A DNA stretch of 37,855 nt, taken from contig DAOPZC010000047.1 in NCBI GenBank assembly GCA_035353175.1, positions 1-37,855 of the forward strand, in the 5' to 3' direction. Below the pieces are notes generated by a model, which was not told the DNA's origin, did no database searches, and saw nothing but the letters and a program-made list of their open reading frames with translations. Below are positions 1 to 9,039 of this stretch, piece after piece; within the stretch, counting starts at the first letter, position 1; every line of letters begins with the position of its first letter. This stretch comes from DAOPZC01 sp035353175 (GTDB lineage: Bacteria; Verrucomicrobiota; Kiritimatiellia; RFP12; UBA1067). Position numbers and translations under genes: made by a program.

Positions 1-684
<684 letters not shown>

Positions 685-706
685 TTTTAAGTCCATGAGA
701 TGGAAC

Positions 707-738
707 GGGCCGAGACGAATGCCTCGGCCCTTCTTTTT
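707..738 (+). terminator. Rho-independent terminator after the moxR gene
   Basis: A perfect 8-bp stem (GGGCCGAG at 707-714, CTCGGCCC at 723-730) with an 8-base loop is followed by TTCTTTTT (731-738). It starts 22 bases after the moxR stop and lies before the convergent truA end, so it should end the moxR transcript. Confidence 0.85.
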
Positions 739-772
739 GCGCGACACAAAAGTCCACGCCGCACCGGCGCGC

Positions 773-1540
773 TCAGCGGTACCACACCCGCCAAAGGAAT
801 AGTCCCTGCGCCGCCGCGGACGGAACGCGCGCCTTGCGGGGCGCGCAGGAGGACAACAGCTCCTTGACGGCCTCCGGCTGTTCCGCCCCTTCGCCGATGC
901 GGAACAGGAACCCCGCCATACTTCGCACCTGCTTGTAAAGAAAGCCTTCGCCGCTCACACGAAACACGATTTCCTTGCCCTTCTTGCTGACCGTGAACGC
1001 GAAGACCGTCCGCACCGTGCTTTCCACCTCGCGCTGCGGATTCGCGGTGAAGGATGCGAAATCGTGGCGGCCCACAAAGAAAGCCGCGGCTTTGCGCATG
1101 GCCGGCACATCGAGCGGACGGTAGACGTGCGCCGCGTACAGGCGCTTGTCCGGCAATACCATCGCGTCGTTCCAGACGAAATAGCGGTACTCCTTGCCGA
1201 CCGCGGAACGGCGCGCATGGAAATCGGGCCGGGCAACCGACGCCTTCAGGATGCGGATGTCCGGAGGCAGACGAGCGTTCAATGCGCGGGCAACCGACGC
1301 CGCGTCCATGCGGCACGTCAGATCCACATGGGCCACCTGGCCGCGCGCGTGGACCCCCTGATCGGTCCGGCCGCTGCCATGGATCTTCACCGGGTGGCAG
1401 ACAATCCCCGCCAGCGTCTCCTCGATCGTCTGCTGCACGCTGGGTTGGTGTGGCTGTACCTGCCAGCCGGCGTACGCCGTGCCGTCATACGCGACCGTCA
1501 GTTTGAAACGGCGCGAAGGGATCTGGGCAGTCGTGAGCAT
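773..1540 (-). CDS. truA: tRNA pseudouridine(38-40) synthase TruA
   Basis: 255 residues, normal for TruA, which isomerises uridines 38-40 in the anticodon arm of many tRNAs. The N-terminal YDGTAYAGWQ block and the catalytic motif GSGRTDQGVHARGQ with its invariant Asp are intact. The C-terminal half continues the family pattern (FHARRSAVGKEYRYF, then GEGFLYKQVRSMAGFL). The ATG at 1540 is 9 bases from the manC stop. An AAGG that overlaps that stop serves as ribosome binding site, so translation is probably coupled to manC. No separate promoter was seen, and the two genes look like one transcript. Confidence 0.95.
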   Translation of the reverse strand: MLTTAQIPSRRFKLTVAYDGTAYAGWQVQPHQPSVQQTIEETLAGIVCHPVKIHGSGRTDQGVHARGQVAHVDLTCRMDAASVARALNARLPPDIRILKASVARPDFHARRSAVGKEYRYFVWNDAMVLPDKRLYAAHVYRPLDVPAMRKAAAFFVGRHDFASFTANPQREVESTVRTVFAFTVSKKGKEIVFRVSGEGFLYKQVRSMAGFLFRIGEGAEQPEAVKELLSSCAPRKARVPSAAAQGLFLWRVWYR

Positions 1541-1549
1541 GTCCGAGCC

Positions 1550-2635
1550 TTACACGTACTTCGCGCCGTCCGGTCTTTCGGCGACGCGGCGCAGCAGCTT
1601 CTTGACATCTTCGGCCCGGTCCTTCGGGCAAATCAGCGTGGCGTTCTCCGACTGCACCACCACCAAACCGCTCACGCCGATCAACGCCGTGAGCCGGTTC
1701 TCCGACACGACGATGTTGTTCAAGGCCTCCATGGGCTCGCATGCACCGATCACCACATTGCCGGCGAGGTCGGCAGAAAAATGACCGGCGACGGAAGGCC
1801 AGGAACCCACGTCATCCCAGCCGAATACGCCGCGCGCCATGACGATATTCTTGGCATGCTCCATCACGGCGTAGTCGATCGAGATCGCGCGCAGCGAAGG
1901 ATACACCCGGCGCAAAAGCGCATCGAGCGCTTCGGGGCCCGCCTCCGCCGCCGCCACGTCGTCGCAAAGCGTGGCCAGCTCGGGCGCGTGCTCCTCCAAA
2001 GCCGCGCGCATGGTGCCGGTTTTCCAGATGAACATCCCCGCGTTCCAGTAGTACTTACCGCTCTCGACGTACCGCGCCGCGGTATACGCGTCCGGTTTTT
2101 CCACGAACCGATTCGCCTTGTTGAAGAGCGTCACCGTGCGCGTCTCCAGCGCGTCGCCCGCTTCAATGTAACCGAAACCGGTCGCCGGGGTGTCGGGCTG
2201 GATGCCGATCGTGACGATCACGCCCTCCTGGCGCGCCACCTTGATGCCATCGGCCAGCGTCAGGCGAAACGTCTCGACGTCGCTCATGAGCTGATCTGCC
2301 GTGAGGATGCAGACGACGCCCTCGGGGTCGCGCTGCCGCACCAGCCCGCACGCCACGGCGATCGCCGGCGCGGTGTCCCGCTTACACGGTTCGCCGACGA
2401 TGTTCGCGCGCGGCACATTCCACGCCGCCGCAGCCGTATCGGCCACCAACCGGTCAGCCGTGATGATGAAGATGCGGTCGGCCGGAATCAGACCGTGCAG
2501 CCGTTCGACCGCCATAGAAAGAAGAGGGCGCCCGCCGAACAGGGAAATGAACTGTTTCGGCCGGGACTTCGTGCTCAGCGGCCAGAAACGCTCGCCGCTC
2601 CCGCCTGCCAGAATCACAGCATATGCATGCTTCAT
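1550..2635 (-). CDS. manC: Mannose-1-phosphate guanylyltransferase (GDP-mannose pyrophosphorylase)
   Basis: 361 residues. It makes GDP-mannose from mannose-1-phosphate and GTP, a precursor of mannose, fucose or rhamnose units in surface polysaccharide. The N-terminal signature GGSGERFWPLSTKSRPKQF is complete and FVEKPD is present downstream. Its length matches the single-domain class, with no C-terminal cupin mannose-6-phosphate isomerase domain as in long AlgA/ManC enzymes. The ATG at 2635 is chosen over an upstream in-frame start (2692) because homology begins at once and AAAGGA lies 7 bases before it. It is the first gene of a two-gene unit with truA, transcribed from the promoter at 2678-2705. 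Confidence 0.93.
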   Translation of the reverse strand: MKHAYAVILAGGSGERFWPLSTKSRPKQFISLFGGRPLLSMAVERLHGLIPADRIFIITADRLVADTAAAAWNVPRANIVGEPCKRDTAPAIAVACGLVRQRDPEGVVCILTADQLMSDVETFRLTLADGIKVARQEGVIVTIGIQPDTPATGFGYIEAGDALETRTVTLFNKANRFVEKPDAYTAARYVESGKYYWNAGMFIWKTGTMRAALEEHAPELATLCDDVAAAEAGPEALDALLRRVYPSLRAISIDYAVMEHAKNIVMARGVFGWDDVGSWPSVAGHFSADLAGNVVIGACEPMEALNNIVVSENRLTALIGVSGLVVVQSENATLICPKDRAEDVKKLLRRVAERPDGAKYV

Positions 2636-2677
2636 CCGAAAATCCTTTCGCTTGGGTCTCTCAGTGATGACGCTTGC

Positions 2678-2705
2678 ATCATAGCACATCACCTCCGATT
2701 TTCAA
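2678..2705 (-). promoter_or_regulatory. Sigma70-type promoter of manC-truA
   Basis: On the minus strand TTGAAA (2705-2700) and TATGAT (2683-2678) are separated by 16 bases. Both hexamers are near consensus, and the element lies about 45 bases upstream of the manC ATG. Assigned by sequence match only. Confidence 0.6.
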
Positions 2706-2723
2706 CCGCGGACCTCGCATTTT

Positions 2724-2740
2724 TGCGGCGTGTCGCCGCA
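2724..2740. repeat. Short perfect inverted repeat upstream of manC promoter
   Basis: TGCGGCG (2724-2730) and CGCCGCA (2734-2740) form a 7-bp perfect stem around a 3-base spacer, about 18 bases upstream of the manC -35 box. No T-run follows on either strand, so it does not look like a terminator. It may be a protein-binding site or chance in GC-rich sequence. Confidence 0.35.
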
Positions 2741-2877
2741 TGCAAACCGGAGGAACAGGTCATCTGGACTCCCGCGCTGATGAACCGGATCCGGCATTCG
2801 CCGTTGCCTTCCCTCGTCGTTTGCACTTCCACCAACTTAGACTTGCCCATGTCCGATGAAACGGCTACGTTTGTCCC

Positions 2878-3567
2878 ATGTTGAGTCACAAAAAATGTGC
2901 AGCTTCCGCAACCATGGCCGATCCCGGAACGGTCGACCGGCTTCTGCTGGCGCACTACGGTCCCTACCGCACCGCCCGACAACCCCATCTGCTCGACGAA
3001 CTGCTCTACTTCATGCTCAGCACGCGCACGACCACACCCGCCTGCGAGGCGGCCTTCCGTGCCTTTAAGAAACTGTTCCCGCGTCATGACCTGATACCCG
3101 AAACGCCGACCGAAGCGATGGCTGTTCCGCTCCGCGGCGTCGGGCTCGCCCAGCGGCGCGCCTCCGACATCCAGAACGCATGGCGGCTCATCCGCGAACG
3201 GTTCGGCCGAGTCACCCTTGCGCCCCTGCGACGCTTGCCCGTGGTCGAGGCCGAAGCGTTCCTCGTCTCCCTGCCCGGCATCGGCATCAAGATCGCGCGC
3301 TGTTTTCTGATGTTCGGGTTGCACGCGCCGGTTTTCGCGGTCGACACCCATATCTGGCGGCTCTCGCAGCGTCTCGGCTGGATTGAAGACCAGAAAGAGG
3401 CCGCGCCGCACCGCAAAGGCGCAGACGCCATCCAGGCGCTCGTCCCCATGACCGACCCGGTTTCGCTCCACGTGAACCTCATCTTCCTCGGTCGCGATTT
3501 CTGTAACGCCCGCGAACGGAACTGCCCAGCATGCCCGCTGCGGAGCGTGTGCCCGTCGAGGCGCTGA
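2878..3567 (+). CDS. Endonuclease III-like HhH-GPD DNA glycosylase with 4Fe-4S cluster
   Basis: 229 residues. This fold removes damaged bases in base excision repair. The helix-hairpin-helix LPGIGIKIA contains the Lys (K138) expected in bifunctional glycosylase/AP-lyases, followed by the VDTH Asp (D156). The C terminus has C209-x6-C216-x2-C219-x5-C225, the iron-sulfur loop pattern of the Nth/MutY family. No MutY-type C-terminal domain is present, which favours the Nth side; substrate range cannot be read from sequence. The first ATG (2878) lacks a clear ribosome binding site. A second ATG at 2914 would remove 12 poorly conserved residues and is about as likely. It diverges from manC. Confidence 0.85.
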   Translation: MLSHKKCAASATMADPGTVDRLLLAHYGPYRTARQPHLLDELLYFMLSTRTTTPACEAAFRAFKKLFPRHDLIPETPTEAMAVPLRGVGLAQRRASDIQNAWRLIRERFGRVTLAPLRRLPVVEAEAFLVSLPGIGIKIARCFLMFGLHAPVFAVDTHIWRLSQRLGWIEDQKEAAPHRKGADAIQALVPMTDPVSLHVNLIFLGRDFCNARERNCPACPLRSVCPSRR

Positions 3568-3576
3568 TTTTCCTCT

Positions 3577-3605
3577 TTGCCTCCGGCGCGACGACCCGTT
3601 ACACT
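3577..3605 (+). promoter_or_regulatory. Candidate promoter of gmk-coaC
   Basis: TTGCCT (3577-3582) and TACACT (3600-3605) have a 17-base spacer and lie 29 bases before the gmk ATG. Each hexamer matches 4 of 6 consensus positions. Confidence 0.45.
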
Positions 3606-3634
3606 ACGCTCATTGATTTTCAAGGAGCCTATTG

Positions 3635-4228
3635 ATGAAACCGCTTTTCATTGTGATCTCTGCGCCCTCGGGCGCCGGCAAGACGACGCTGTGCGACCTT
3701 CTGCTGCAGAACTATCCCGAGATCTGTTACTCGGTCTCCTGCACCACCCGCGCGCCGCGCCTGAACGAGGAAGATGGGGTCGACTACCATTTCCTGACCG
3801 TCGACGCCTTTAAAAAAATGATCGGCGAGGGAAAATTCCTCGAGCATGCGCTGGTCCACGACAATTACTACGGAACGCTGAAGGAACCGGTCTACGAAGT
3901 CTTGCGCGAAGGACAGTGCATGTTGCTCGACATCGACGTGGCGGGGGCAGAGCAGGTCCGCGACACGATCGCCACCCTGCCCGACGGCGACCCGATGAAA
4001 GAAGGCTTCATCGACATCTTCATCAGCCCGCCTTCCATGGAAGAGCTGCTTGCGCGTCTGGAGCACCGGGGGACCGACTCGCCGGCCGTGATCGAAAAAC
4101 GCATCCGCAATGCGAAGCAGGAGTTGGCCCGCGCCAACGAGTACATGTACCAGGTGACGAACGACGACCTCGACACGGCCTTCCGACGCTTGTGCGACAT
4201 CATCAACGTCAAGGCGAAGTTCATCTGA
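3635..4228 (+). CDS. gmk: Guanylate kinase
   Basis: 197 residues, normal length. It phosphorylates GMP to GDP with ATP in guanine nucleotide synthesis. The P-loop SAPSGAGKTTL is near the N terminus, followed by the GMP-binding region (VSCTTRAPRLNEEDGVDYHF), the FLEHA block and the DIDVAGA segment. An ATG at 3635 with AAGGAG 7 bases upstream is preferred to the TTG one codon earlier, which would be only 4 bases from that site. coaC follows 18 bases downstream, so both are probably on one transcript. In many bacteria gmk lies beside rpoZ and the coaBC gene; here rpoZ is not present between them. Confidence 0.95.
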   Translation: MKPLFIVISAPSGAGKTTLCDLLLQNYPEICYSVSCTTRAPRLNEEDGVDYHFLTVDAFKKMIGEGKFLEHALVHDNYYGTLKEPVYEVLREGQCMLLDIDVAGAEQVRDTIATLPDGDPMKEGFIDIFISPPSMEELLARLEHRGTDSPAVIEKRIRNAKQELARANEYMYQVTNDDLDTAFRRLCDIINVKAKFI

Positions 4229-4246
4229 TTGCAGAGGAGAGAAACG

Positions 4247-4789
4247 ATGGCCACAATTCTGCTCGGTGTCACGGGATCGATCGCCGCCTACAAGGCGTGT
4301 GAACTGACGCGCCTGTTTGTCAAGAATGGCGACGACGTGCATGTCATCATGACGGCCGCGGCCACCCGTTTCGTGTCGCCCCTGACCTTCCGCACGCTCT
4401 CGCGCAACCCCGTCGCCGTCGAGATGTTCGACGAGCCGGACGAGTGGGTTCCGGGGCACATCTCGCTCGCCGAGCGCGGCGCGGCGCTGGTGATCGCGCC
4501 CTGCACGGCCAACGTGATCGCCAAACTCGCAAACGGACTCGCGGACGACATGCTGACGGCCACTGCGCTCGCCACACAGGCGCCGCTTGTGATCGCGCCG
4601 GCCATGAACACGGGAATGTGGGGCCACCCGGCCACGCAGGCCAACCTCGCAATACTGGCCGCCCGCGGCACCACATGCGTCGATGCAGGAACGGGCGATC
4701 TCGCCTGCGGGACCTCCGGCAAAGGCCGCATGGCCGACCCGCAAGAGATCTTCGCCGCCGCCGTGCGCCGGCTCGCCGTCAGCTCTTGA
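4247..4789 (+). CDS. coaC: Phosphopantothenoylcysteine decarboxylase (CoaC), stand-alone
   Basis: 180 residues of the HFCD flavoprotein family. It decarboxylates 4'-phosphopantothenoylcysteine with FMN in coenzyme A synthesis. Seen are the FMN-binding start GVTGSIAAYK, the active-site His in PGHISLAE (H71), the PAMNTGMW substrate motif (N121) and the catalytic Cys in LACGTSGKGRM (C154). That set argues for an active CoaC rather than another HFCD enzyme such as EpiD or a UbiX-like prenyltransferase. The protein ends where the CoaB synthetase domain begins in the usual fused CoaBC (about 400 residues), so CoaB must be encoded elsewhere. GAGGAGA stands 6 bases before the ATG. The 3' end overlaps the convergent amidase gene by 11 bases. 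Confidence 0.88.
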   Translation: MATILLGVTGSIAAYKACELTRLFVKNGDDVHVIMTAAATRFVSPLTFRTLSRNPVAVEMFDEPDEWVPGHISLAERGAALVIAPCTANVIAKLANGLADDMLTATALATQAPLVIAPAMNTGMWGHPATQANLAILAARGTTCVDAGTGDLACGTSGKGRMADPQEIFAAAVRRLAVSS

Positions 4790-5993
4790 AGAAAACCATT
4801 GCGCCCGCGGGGATCTTGGCGTCATTCACCTGGGCGCCGGAGATCAGCACCCCCGAAATCAGGAAAAAGGTGTCCTGCGACCGCCAGCGGCTGCCGCAGA
4901 TGGCCGCCGCTGGCCGATCGGGAGAAATCGGTCCTCCAACGGAATACCCGAGCAGCACCTTTGTGCCGTACGGAAGCTTCAAGATGCCGTTCGCGTCGAG
5001 TTGGTTGCCGCGCGCATACCGGCCGTCCGGATAGACATAGACGGTCGAGGCGCTGCGCACCTCGTCTCCCGCGATGTCCTGCGCCTTGCCGTTGTCACCC
5101 ACCACCTGATACTTTTCCGCACGGTTGTCCGCAGGCGCATTCACCAAGACCTTGGTCCCGACGGGCAGCAGCTTGAAATTCGCGAGCTGGTGGCCGCGCT
5201 TCTGCTTGCCGTCCGGAAAAATATACAGCGTCGTAGGATCGTCGTAGGCGTCGCGGGCGATGTCCCAAGCGCCACGGCCCTTGGCGATCAAGTTGGAGTC
5301 CCTGGCCCCGGTTGAGGCGGAGGCCATCGTCTGTTTCTGCTGCACGGCCCCGTACAGCACCTTCGCCAAGTAGTCATCTGCCACCACCAGCCGGTGCGCT
5401 TTCACGTCGGGGTCCGAGGCCGGACGGCTCTTCAAGTTCAGCCGCGCGCGGACGGACGGCAAAGCGAACATCATGCCGCAGCGCTTCCGTCCGCGGTGGC
5501 TGCGCTTCTGCCACTTGTTGGGCGCGCCATAGGCCACGTGCGAATGTGCGAGCACATTGTGATCCGGCACCTTGTAGATGTACTTCAGCTCGCCGACCAA
5601 GGCCGCAAGCGACTGGTACTGCGCCGATGTGAGCGGCTTGTTATGGTAGCCGCACATCTCGATCCCCAACGAGAACTCGTCCACGTTGGCGCGCCCGTTC
5701 CACATGCTGCGCCCCGCGTGATACGCCTCGCGGCGGTGGTCGATGATGCGGTAGACGCGCCCGGACTCGTCGATGCAGAAGTGACACTCGCCCAGATCGC
5801 TCAGCTTCCTCAAGGCGCTCCGCGAAGGAGCCTCCGTGGTGTGCAGAACGATCAGGGTGGTCGATTTCCGGACCGTTCGCTCCCGGTTGCGCGGGCTGTA
5901 ATAGCTATTGTCGAACTTGACGACGGCAAGCGCTGACGAAACCGACAGCACGACGCTGGCGACGATCACCGCGAACATTCCCCGCTTCACCAT
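4779..5993 (-). CDS. Secreted N-acetylmuramoyl-L-alanine amidase (Amidase_2/PGRP type) with tandem C-terminal repeat
   Basis: 404 residues. A signal peptide (residues 1-23, ending SALA) directs export. Residues about 44-180 resemble zinc-dependent peptidoglycan amidases of the T7 lysozyme/PGRP fold: LHTTE (H51), the substrate-groove block SLGIEMCG, SHVAYG (H152) and RKRCG (C172). A His-His-Cys zinc set is inferred from these. The C-terminal third has two related units, about residues 243-286 and 306-350, each with an IA-D start, a Y-PDG-RG-QL core and a GTKVL end; they may bind the cell wall. The start at 5993 follows GGGAG and makes the signal peptide N-terminal; the longer in-frame start at 6023 has no ribosome binding site. 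It is the last gene of the prfB group. Confidence 0.82.
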   Translation of the reverse strand: MVKRGMFAVIVASVVLSVSSALAVVKFDNSYYSPRNRERTVRKSTTLIVLHTTEAPSRSALRKLSDLGECHFCIDESGRVYRIIDHRREAYHAGRSMWNGRANVDEFSLGIEMCGYHNKPLTSAQYQSLAALVGELKYIYKVPDHNVLAHSHVAYGAPNKWQKRSHRGRKRCGMMFALPSVRARLNLKSRPASDPDVKAHRLVVADDYLAKVLYGAVQQKQTMASASTGARDSNLIAKGRGAWDIARDAYDDPTTLYIFPDGKQKRGHQLANFKLLPVGTKVLVNAPADNRAEKYQVVGDNGKAQDIAGDEVRSASTVYVYPDGRYARGNQLDANGILKLPYGTKVLLGYSVGGPISPDRPAAAICGSRWRSQDTFFLISGVLISGAQVNDAKIPAGAMVFFKS

Positions 5994-6050
5994 GTCCTCT
6001 CCCACATTCCCGCGCTGTCGCATCCACGCGCCGCAGCCGGAACCCTTATC

Positions 6051-7619
6051 TTATTCCCAGTCCGGGCGTCCGAGCACCAGATTCTGCGCCGTCATTTCTT
6101 TCGGGATCGGCAAGCCCAGCAGCGCCAGGACGGTCGGAGCGACATCGCACAGCTTGCCCGCGGGCGCAAGTTTCACGCCCGCCGCGTCCGTCGCCACATA
6201 CAGGCACTCCACATCGTTCAGCGTGTGGCTGGTCTTCACCATGCCGGTCACATAGTCCTTCATCTGCTCCGCATTGCCGTGGTCGGCTGTAATCAGGACA
6301 TGCGCATTCAGAGCGAACAGGCGCGGCAGCAGCTTGCCGATGCATTCGTCCACGATCTCCACCGCCTGACGCGCCGCATCGAAGTCGCCGGTATGCCCGA
6401 CCATATCGCAGTTGGCGAAATTCACCGCCACAAACGCATAGGGGTTGTCCTGCAGCCGCTTGAGCAGTTCGTCCGCCACGTTATAGGCCTCCATCTCGGG
6501 ATGGCTCGCGAAGGTCGCGGGGTCGAAGCGGCTGGGCACATCCACCTGCACCTCGCCCGCGTACGGCTTGGTCGACTTGCCGTTGAAGAAACTGGTCACG
6601 TGGCGGAATTTCTGCGTCTCCGCGATGCGGAGCTGCTTCAGGCCCGCCTTGGCGATCACTTCGCCCAAGAGATTGTCCATGCCGCCGTCGCCGCCCATCG
6701 CGCCCAACAAGTACTCGGTGAATTCGTCCCAGTACCGGGTGAACCCCAGATAAGCGATCTGCGGACGGACCTTGCGGACGCCCTTGTAGTCTTCGCACAC
6801 GAACGCCTGCGTCAGCTGGATCGCACGGTCTTGGCGGTAATTGAAATGCATCACCGAATCGCCGTCGTTCATTCCGGCATAGTCGCCGATCACATACGGC
6901 GGGATGTACTCGTCCACCATCGGGGTCTTGTCCGGCGTCTGATCTTTTCCGTACGACTCCTCCACCGCCTCCACCGCCGTGTCCGCCGCACGTCCCTCCG
7001 CCTGCACGATGCACGCGTAGGCGACATCGGTGAGCCCGTAGTTCTTCGAGCGGTCCATCGCATAGTAGCGGCCCTGCACCGTGCCGATGACGCAGTTGCC
7101 GACCGCCTCGATTTCCTTCTCCAGGCGGGCGATATATTCCAGCGTGCTGCGGGGCGGCGTGTCGCGCCCGTCCAAGAAGGGGTGCACCACGATCCGTCCG
7201 ACCGGATTCTCACTGCGTGCGCGGCGCATCAGCTTGAAGAGATGCTCCTGGTGCGCGTGAACGCCCTCGTCCTGCAGCAGGCCCATGAAGTGCAGCGCGC
7301 TGCCGTTCTTTTTCCAGTTCGCGATGAGCGCCGCCCACTTCTCCGACTTGAACAGCGCGCCCGTGCTCAGCCCGTCGTCGATGCGCTTCAGTTCCTGAAT
7401 CACCACGCGGCCTGCGCCCATGTTGAGATGGCCGACCTCGCTGGACCCCTGATAGCCGTCCGGCAGCCCGACCGCCTCGCCGCTGCACGCCAGACGCGTC
7501 CAAGGATACCGCGCCTTCAGGCGGTCGATCACAGGGGTCTTCGCCTTAAACACCGAATTGCCTTCCTCGCGGGGATTGATGCCCCAGCCGTCACGGATAA
7601 TCAGCACCACAGGTCTCAT
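6051..7619 (-). CDS. gpmI: 2,3-bisphosphoglycerate-independent phosphoglycerate mutase
   Basis: 522 residues, typical of the two-manganese iPGM that interconverts 3- and 2-phosphoglycerate in glycolysis. Seen are the first metal motif (RDGWG), the catalytic Ser region (GSSEVGHLNMGAGR), the substrate segment HPFLDGRDTPP, the QGRYYAMDR block, and the C-terminal metal motifs CDMVGHTGD and TADHGNAEQM. The residues before SEVGH (GYQGS) differ from the more common GQMGN. The ATG at 7619 is chosen because AAGGAG is 6 bases before it; the in-frame ATG at 7625 directly abuts that site. It follows the pyrophosphorylase gene by 22 bases on the same strand. Confidence 0.95.
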   Translation of the reverse strand: MRPVVLIIRDGWGINPREEGNSVFKAKTPVIDRLKARYPWTRLACSGEAVGLPDGYQGSSEVGHLNMGAGRVVIQELKRIDDGLSTGALFKSEKWAALIANWKKNGSALHFMGLLQDEGVHAHQEHLFKLMRRARSENPVGRIVVHPFLDGRDTPPRSTLEYIARLEKEIEAVGNCVIGTVQGRYYAMDRSKNYGLTDVAYACIVQAEGRAADTAVEAVEESYGKDQTPDKTPMVDEYIPPYVIGDYAGMNDGDSVMHFNYRQDRAIQLTQAFVCEDYKGVRKVRPQIAYLGFTRYWDEFTEYLLGAMGGDGGMDNLLGEVIAKAGLKQLRIAETQKFRHVTSFFNGKSTKPYAGEVQVDVPSRFDPATFASHPEMEAYNVADELLKRLQDNPYAFVAVNFANCDMVGHTGDFDAARQAVEIVDECIGKLLPRLFALNAHVLITADHGNAEQMKDYVTGMVKTSHTLNDVECLYVATDAAGVKLAPAGKLCDVAPTVLALLGLPIPKEMTAQNLVLGRPDWE

Positions 7620-7641
7620 TGTCATCTCCTTAAACGTTTGT

Positions 7642-9003
7642 CTACTCAGCCTTGAGCGAAATGCCCTTTTTCTTCAGGTCCGCCACATCCAGCGCATAGG
7701 CTGGATCGACCTCCATCGGGAACACCGGCGCGCCGGTGGCGGTCGTCGGCATCTGGATGCCCGCCACCTTGAACCAGCGCAGCCACTTGGCCTGCATGTC
7801 GTGCTTGCAGGAAGCCGGCGAATCGCTGCCCGCCGCGTTTTTCACCGGCGAAAACTCCTCGGCGCGGTCGAACGCCAAGTTGACCACGGTCTTGGCGTCC
7901 GGCAGCACATCGAAAATGAATTTTTCAAACTTGTAGCCGTTGTTCTTCTCCGGCTTGACCACCGCACCGTCGTCCGCGCAAACCGGGATTTTTTTGTGGG
8001 CGATGTGCAACGGCATGGGCTTGCGGGCCTCCGCCTTCATAAAGTTAAACGAGAAGACGTGGATCGCCACGCTGCCGAACTTGAAATACAGGTCGCCCGA
8101 CGCCGTGCGCCGGCTGGCTTGTTCGTCGGTCAGCTCGGTATATTCCACCATCTCGTAGTGTCCGTCCCGCTTTACGACGACGCCCAGCCCCTCTTTCGGA
8201 TCGCGTTTGGCGCATAACTTGACCGAGATGTCCGCCCGGCGCGACACATGCAGGCCGATGAATGCCGGATCGGCGATCTCCACCATCGGGTTGTCCACCT
8301 GGAAATAGAAGACGGTATTGATGCCGCGCCGCTCCATGTCGGCCAGACAGCCGTCTTTTTCGAGCGCCGACAGCGTTCCGCCGTGCCCGTCCGGGCTCAT
8401 GAAAATGTGCCCCGGCTGATCCAGAATGATGCGTCCGTGGCCATCCAGCGCAGGCCACATGCCCTGCACGAAGAAGGTGACATCGTTGCGGTCCAGCCCG
8501 TAATAGTTGTGGTCTTCGAAGTGCGCCCTCGTCGCCGCGTCGTTTGCGTCGCTGGTCATGACGTAAAACGGGATGCGCACGCCGTAGCGGCGGCAAAGCC
8601 CCACGATCTTGCGCGCATGGAAATAGAACAGCGAACGCCCCGTGACCGGGCCGATCGAATACGCGCCCTTCGGCCCCTCATACCCCAGCCGCGAGCCCTG
8701 CCCGCCGGCCACGAGCAGCACGGCGACCCTGCCGGCGCGGATCTCGGCCTCGCCGGCGGCATAGGCCGCCGCGCGCGCGTCATCCGTCAGTTCCACCACG
8801 TCCGCCGCGGCGGGTTCCGCGGCGGCGGACGCCGCGGATTTGCTCTTCAGCATGCCCTGCATCCGCGCGATGCTGTCGAAGTCCAATCCCGCGATCTGGT
8901 CCAGCAGCTGGGCGCGCTCACCCGTATCCAGCGACTCCCAGAACCTCAGCAGCTGACATTGTCCGTTCTTCTCCAAAATCTGTTTCGCTTGCTCGAATGT
9001 CAT
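7642..9003 (-). CDS. UDP-N-acetylhexosamine pyrophosphorylase, eukaryotic (UAP1/AGX) type
   Basis: 453 residues of the UDPGP nucleotidyltransferase family. It should make UDP-GlcNAc, or a related UDP-sugar, from the sugar-1-phosphate and UTP. The nucleotide loop is LLVAGGQGSRLGYEGPKG. The segment YFQVDNPMVEIADPAFIGLH closely follows the human UAP1 pattern with its Asn-containing uridine/sugar site, which favours an N-acetylhexosamine over glucose. The protein is unlike bacterial GlmU: it has no left-handed beta-helix acetyltransferase domain. The start at 9003 has AGGAG 7 bases upstream. Residues 1-90 form a helical family N-terminal region with a low-complexity Ala-rich linker. UDP-glucose pyrophosphorylase remains an alternative. 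Confidence 0.82.
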   Translation of the reverse strand: MTFEQAKQILEKNGQCQLLRFWESLDTGERAQLLDQIAGLDFDSIARMQGMLKSKSAASAAAEPAAADVVELTDDARAAAYAAGEAEIRAGRVAVLLVAGGQGSRLGYEGPKGAYSIGPVTGRSLFYFHARKIVGLCRRYGVRIPFYVMTSDANDAATRAHFEDHNYYGLDRNDVTFFVQGMWPALDGHGRIILDQPGHIFMSPDGHGGTLSALEKDGCLADMERRGINTVFYFQVDNPMVEIADPAFIGLHVSRRADISVKLCAKRDPKEGLGVVVKRDGHYEMVEYTELTDEQASRRTASGDLYFKFGSVAIHVFSFNFMKAEARKPMPLHIAHKKIPVCADDGAVVKPEKNNGYKFEKFIFDVLPDAKTVVNLAFDRAEEFSPVKNAAGSDSPASCKHDMQAKWLRWFKVAGIQMPTTATGAPVFPMEVDPAYALDVADLKKKGISLKAE

Positions 9004-9039
9004 CGATGTTCTCCTGTTCCACAAACACCGGTCCCGGCC

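Noticed and set aside
1064..2884. Open frame of 606 codons antisense to manC and truA
   Set aside because: It runs opposite two well-supported genes, and its product is rich in Arg, His and Asp with no domain. It is the expected mirror frame of GC-rich coding DNA.
6225..7655. Open frame of 476 codons antisense to gpmI
   Set aside because: gpmI is fully supported by its motifs; the antisense product is not protein-like.
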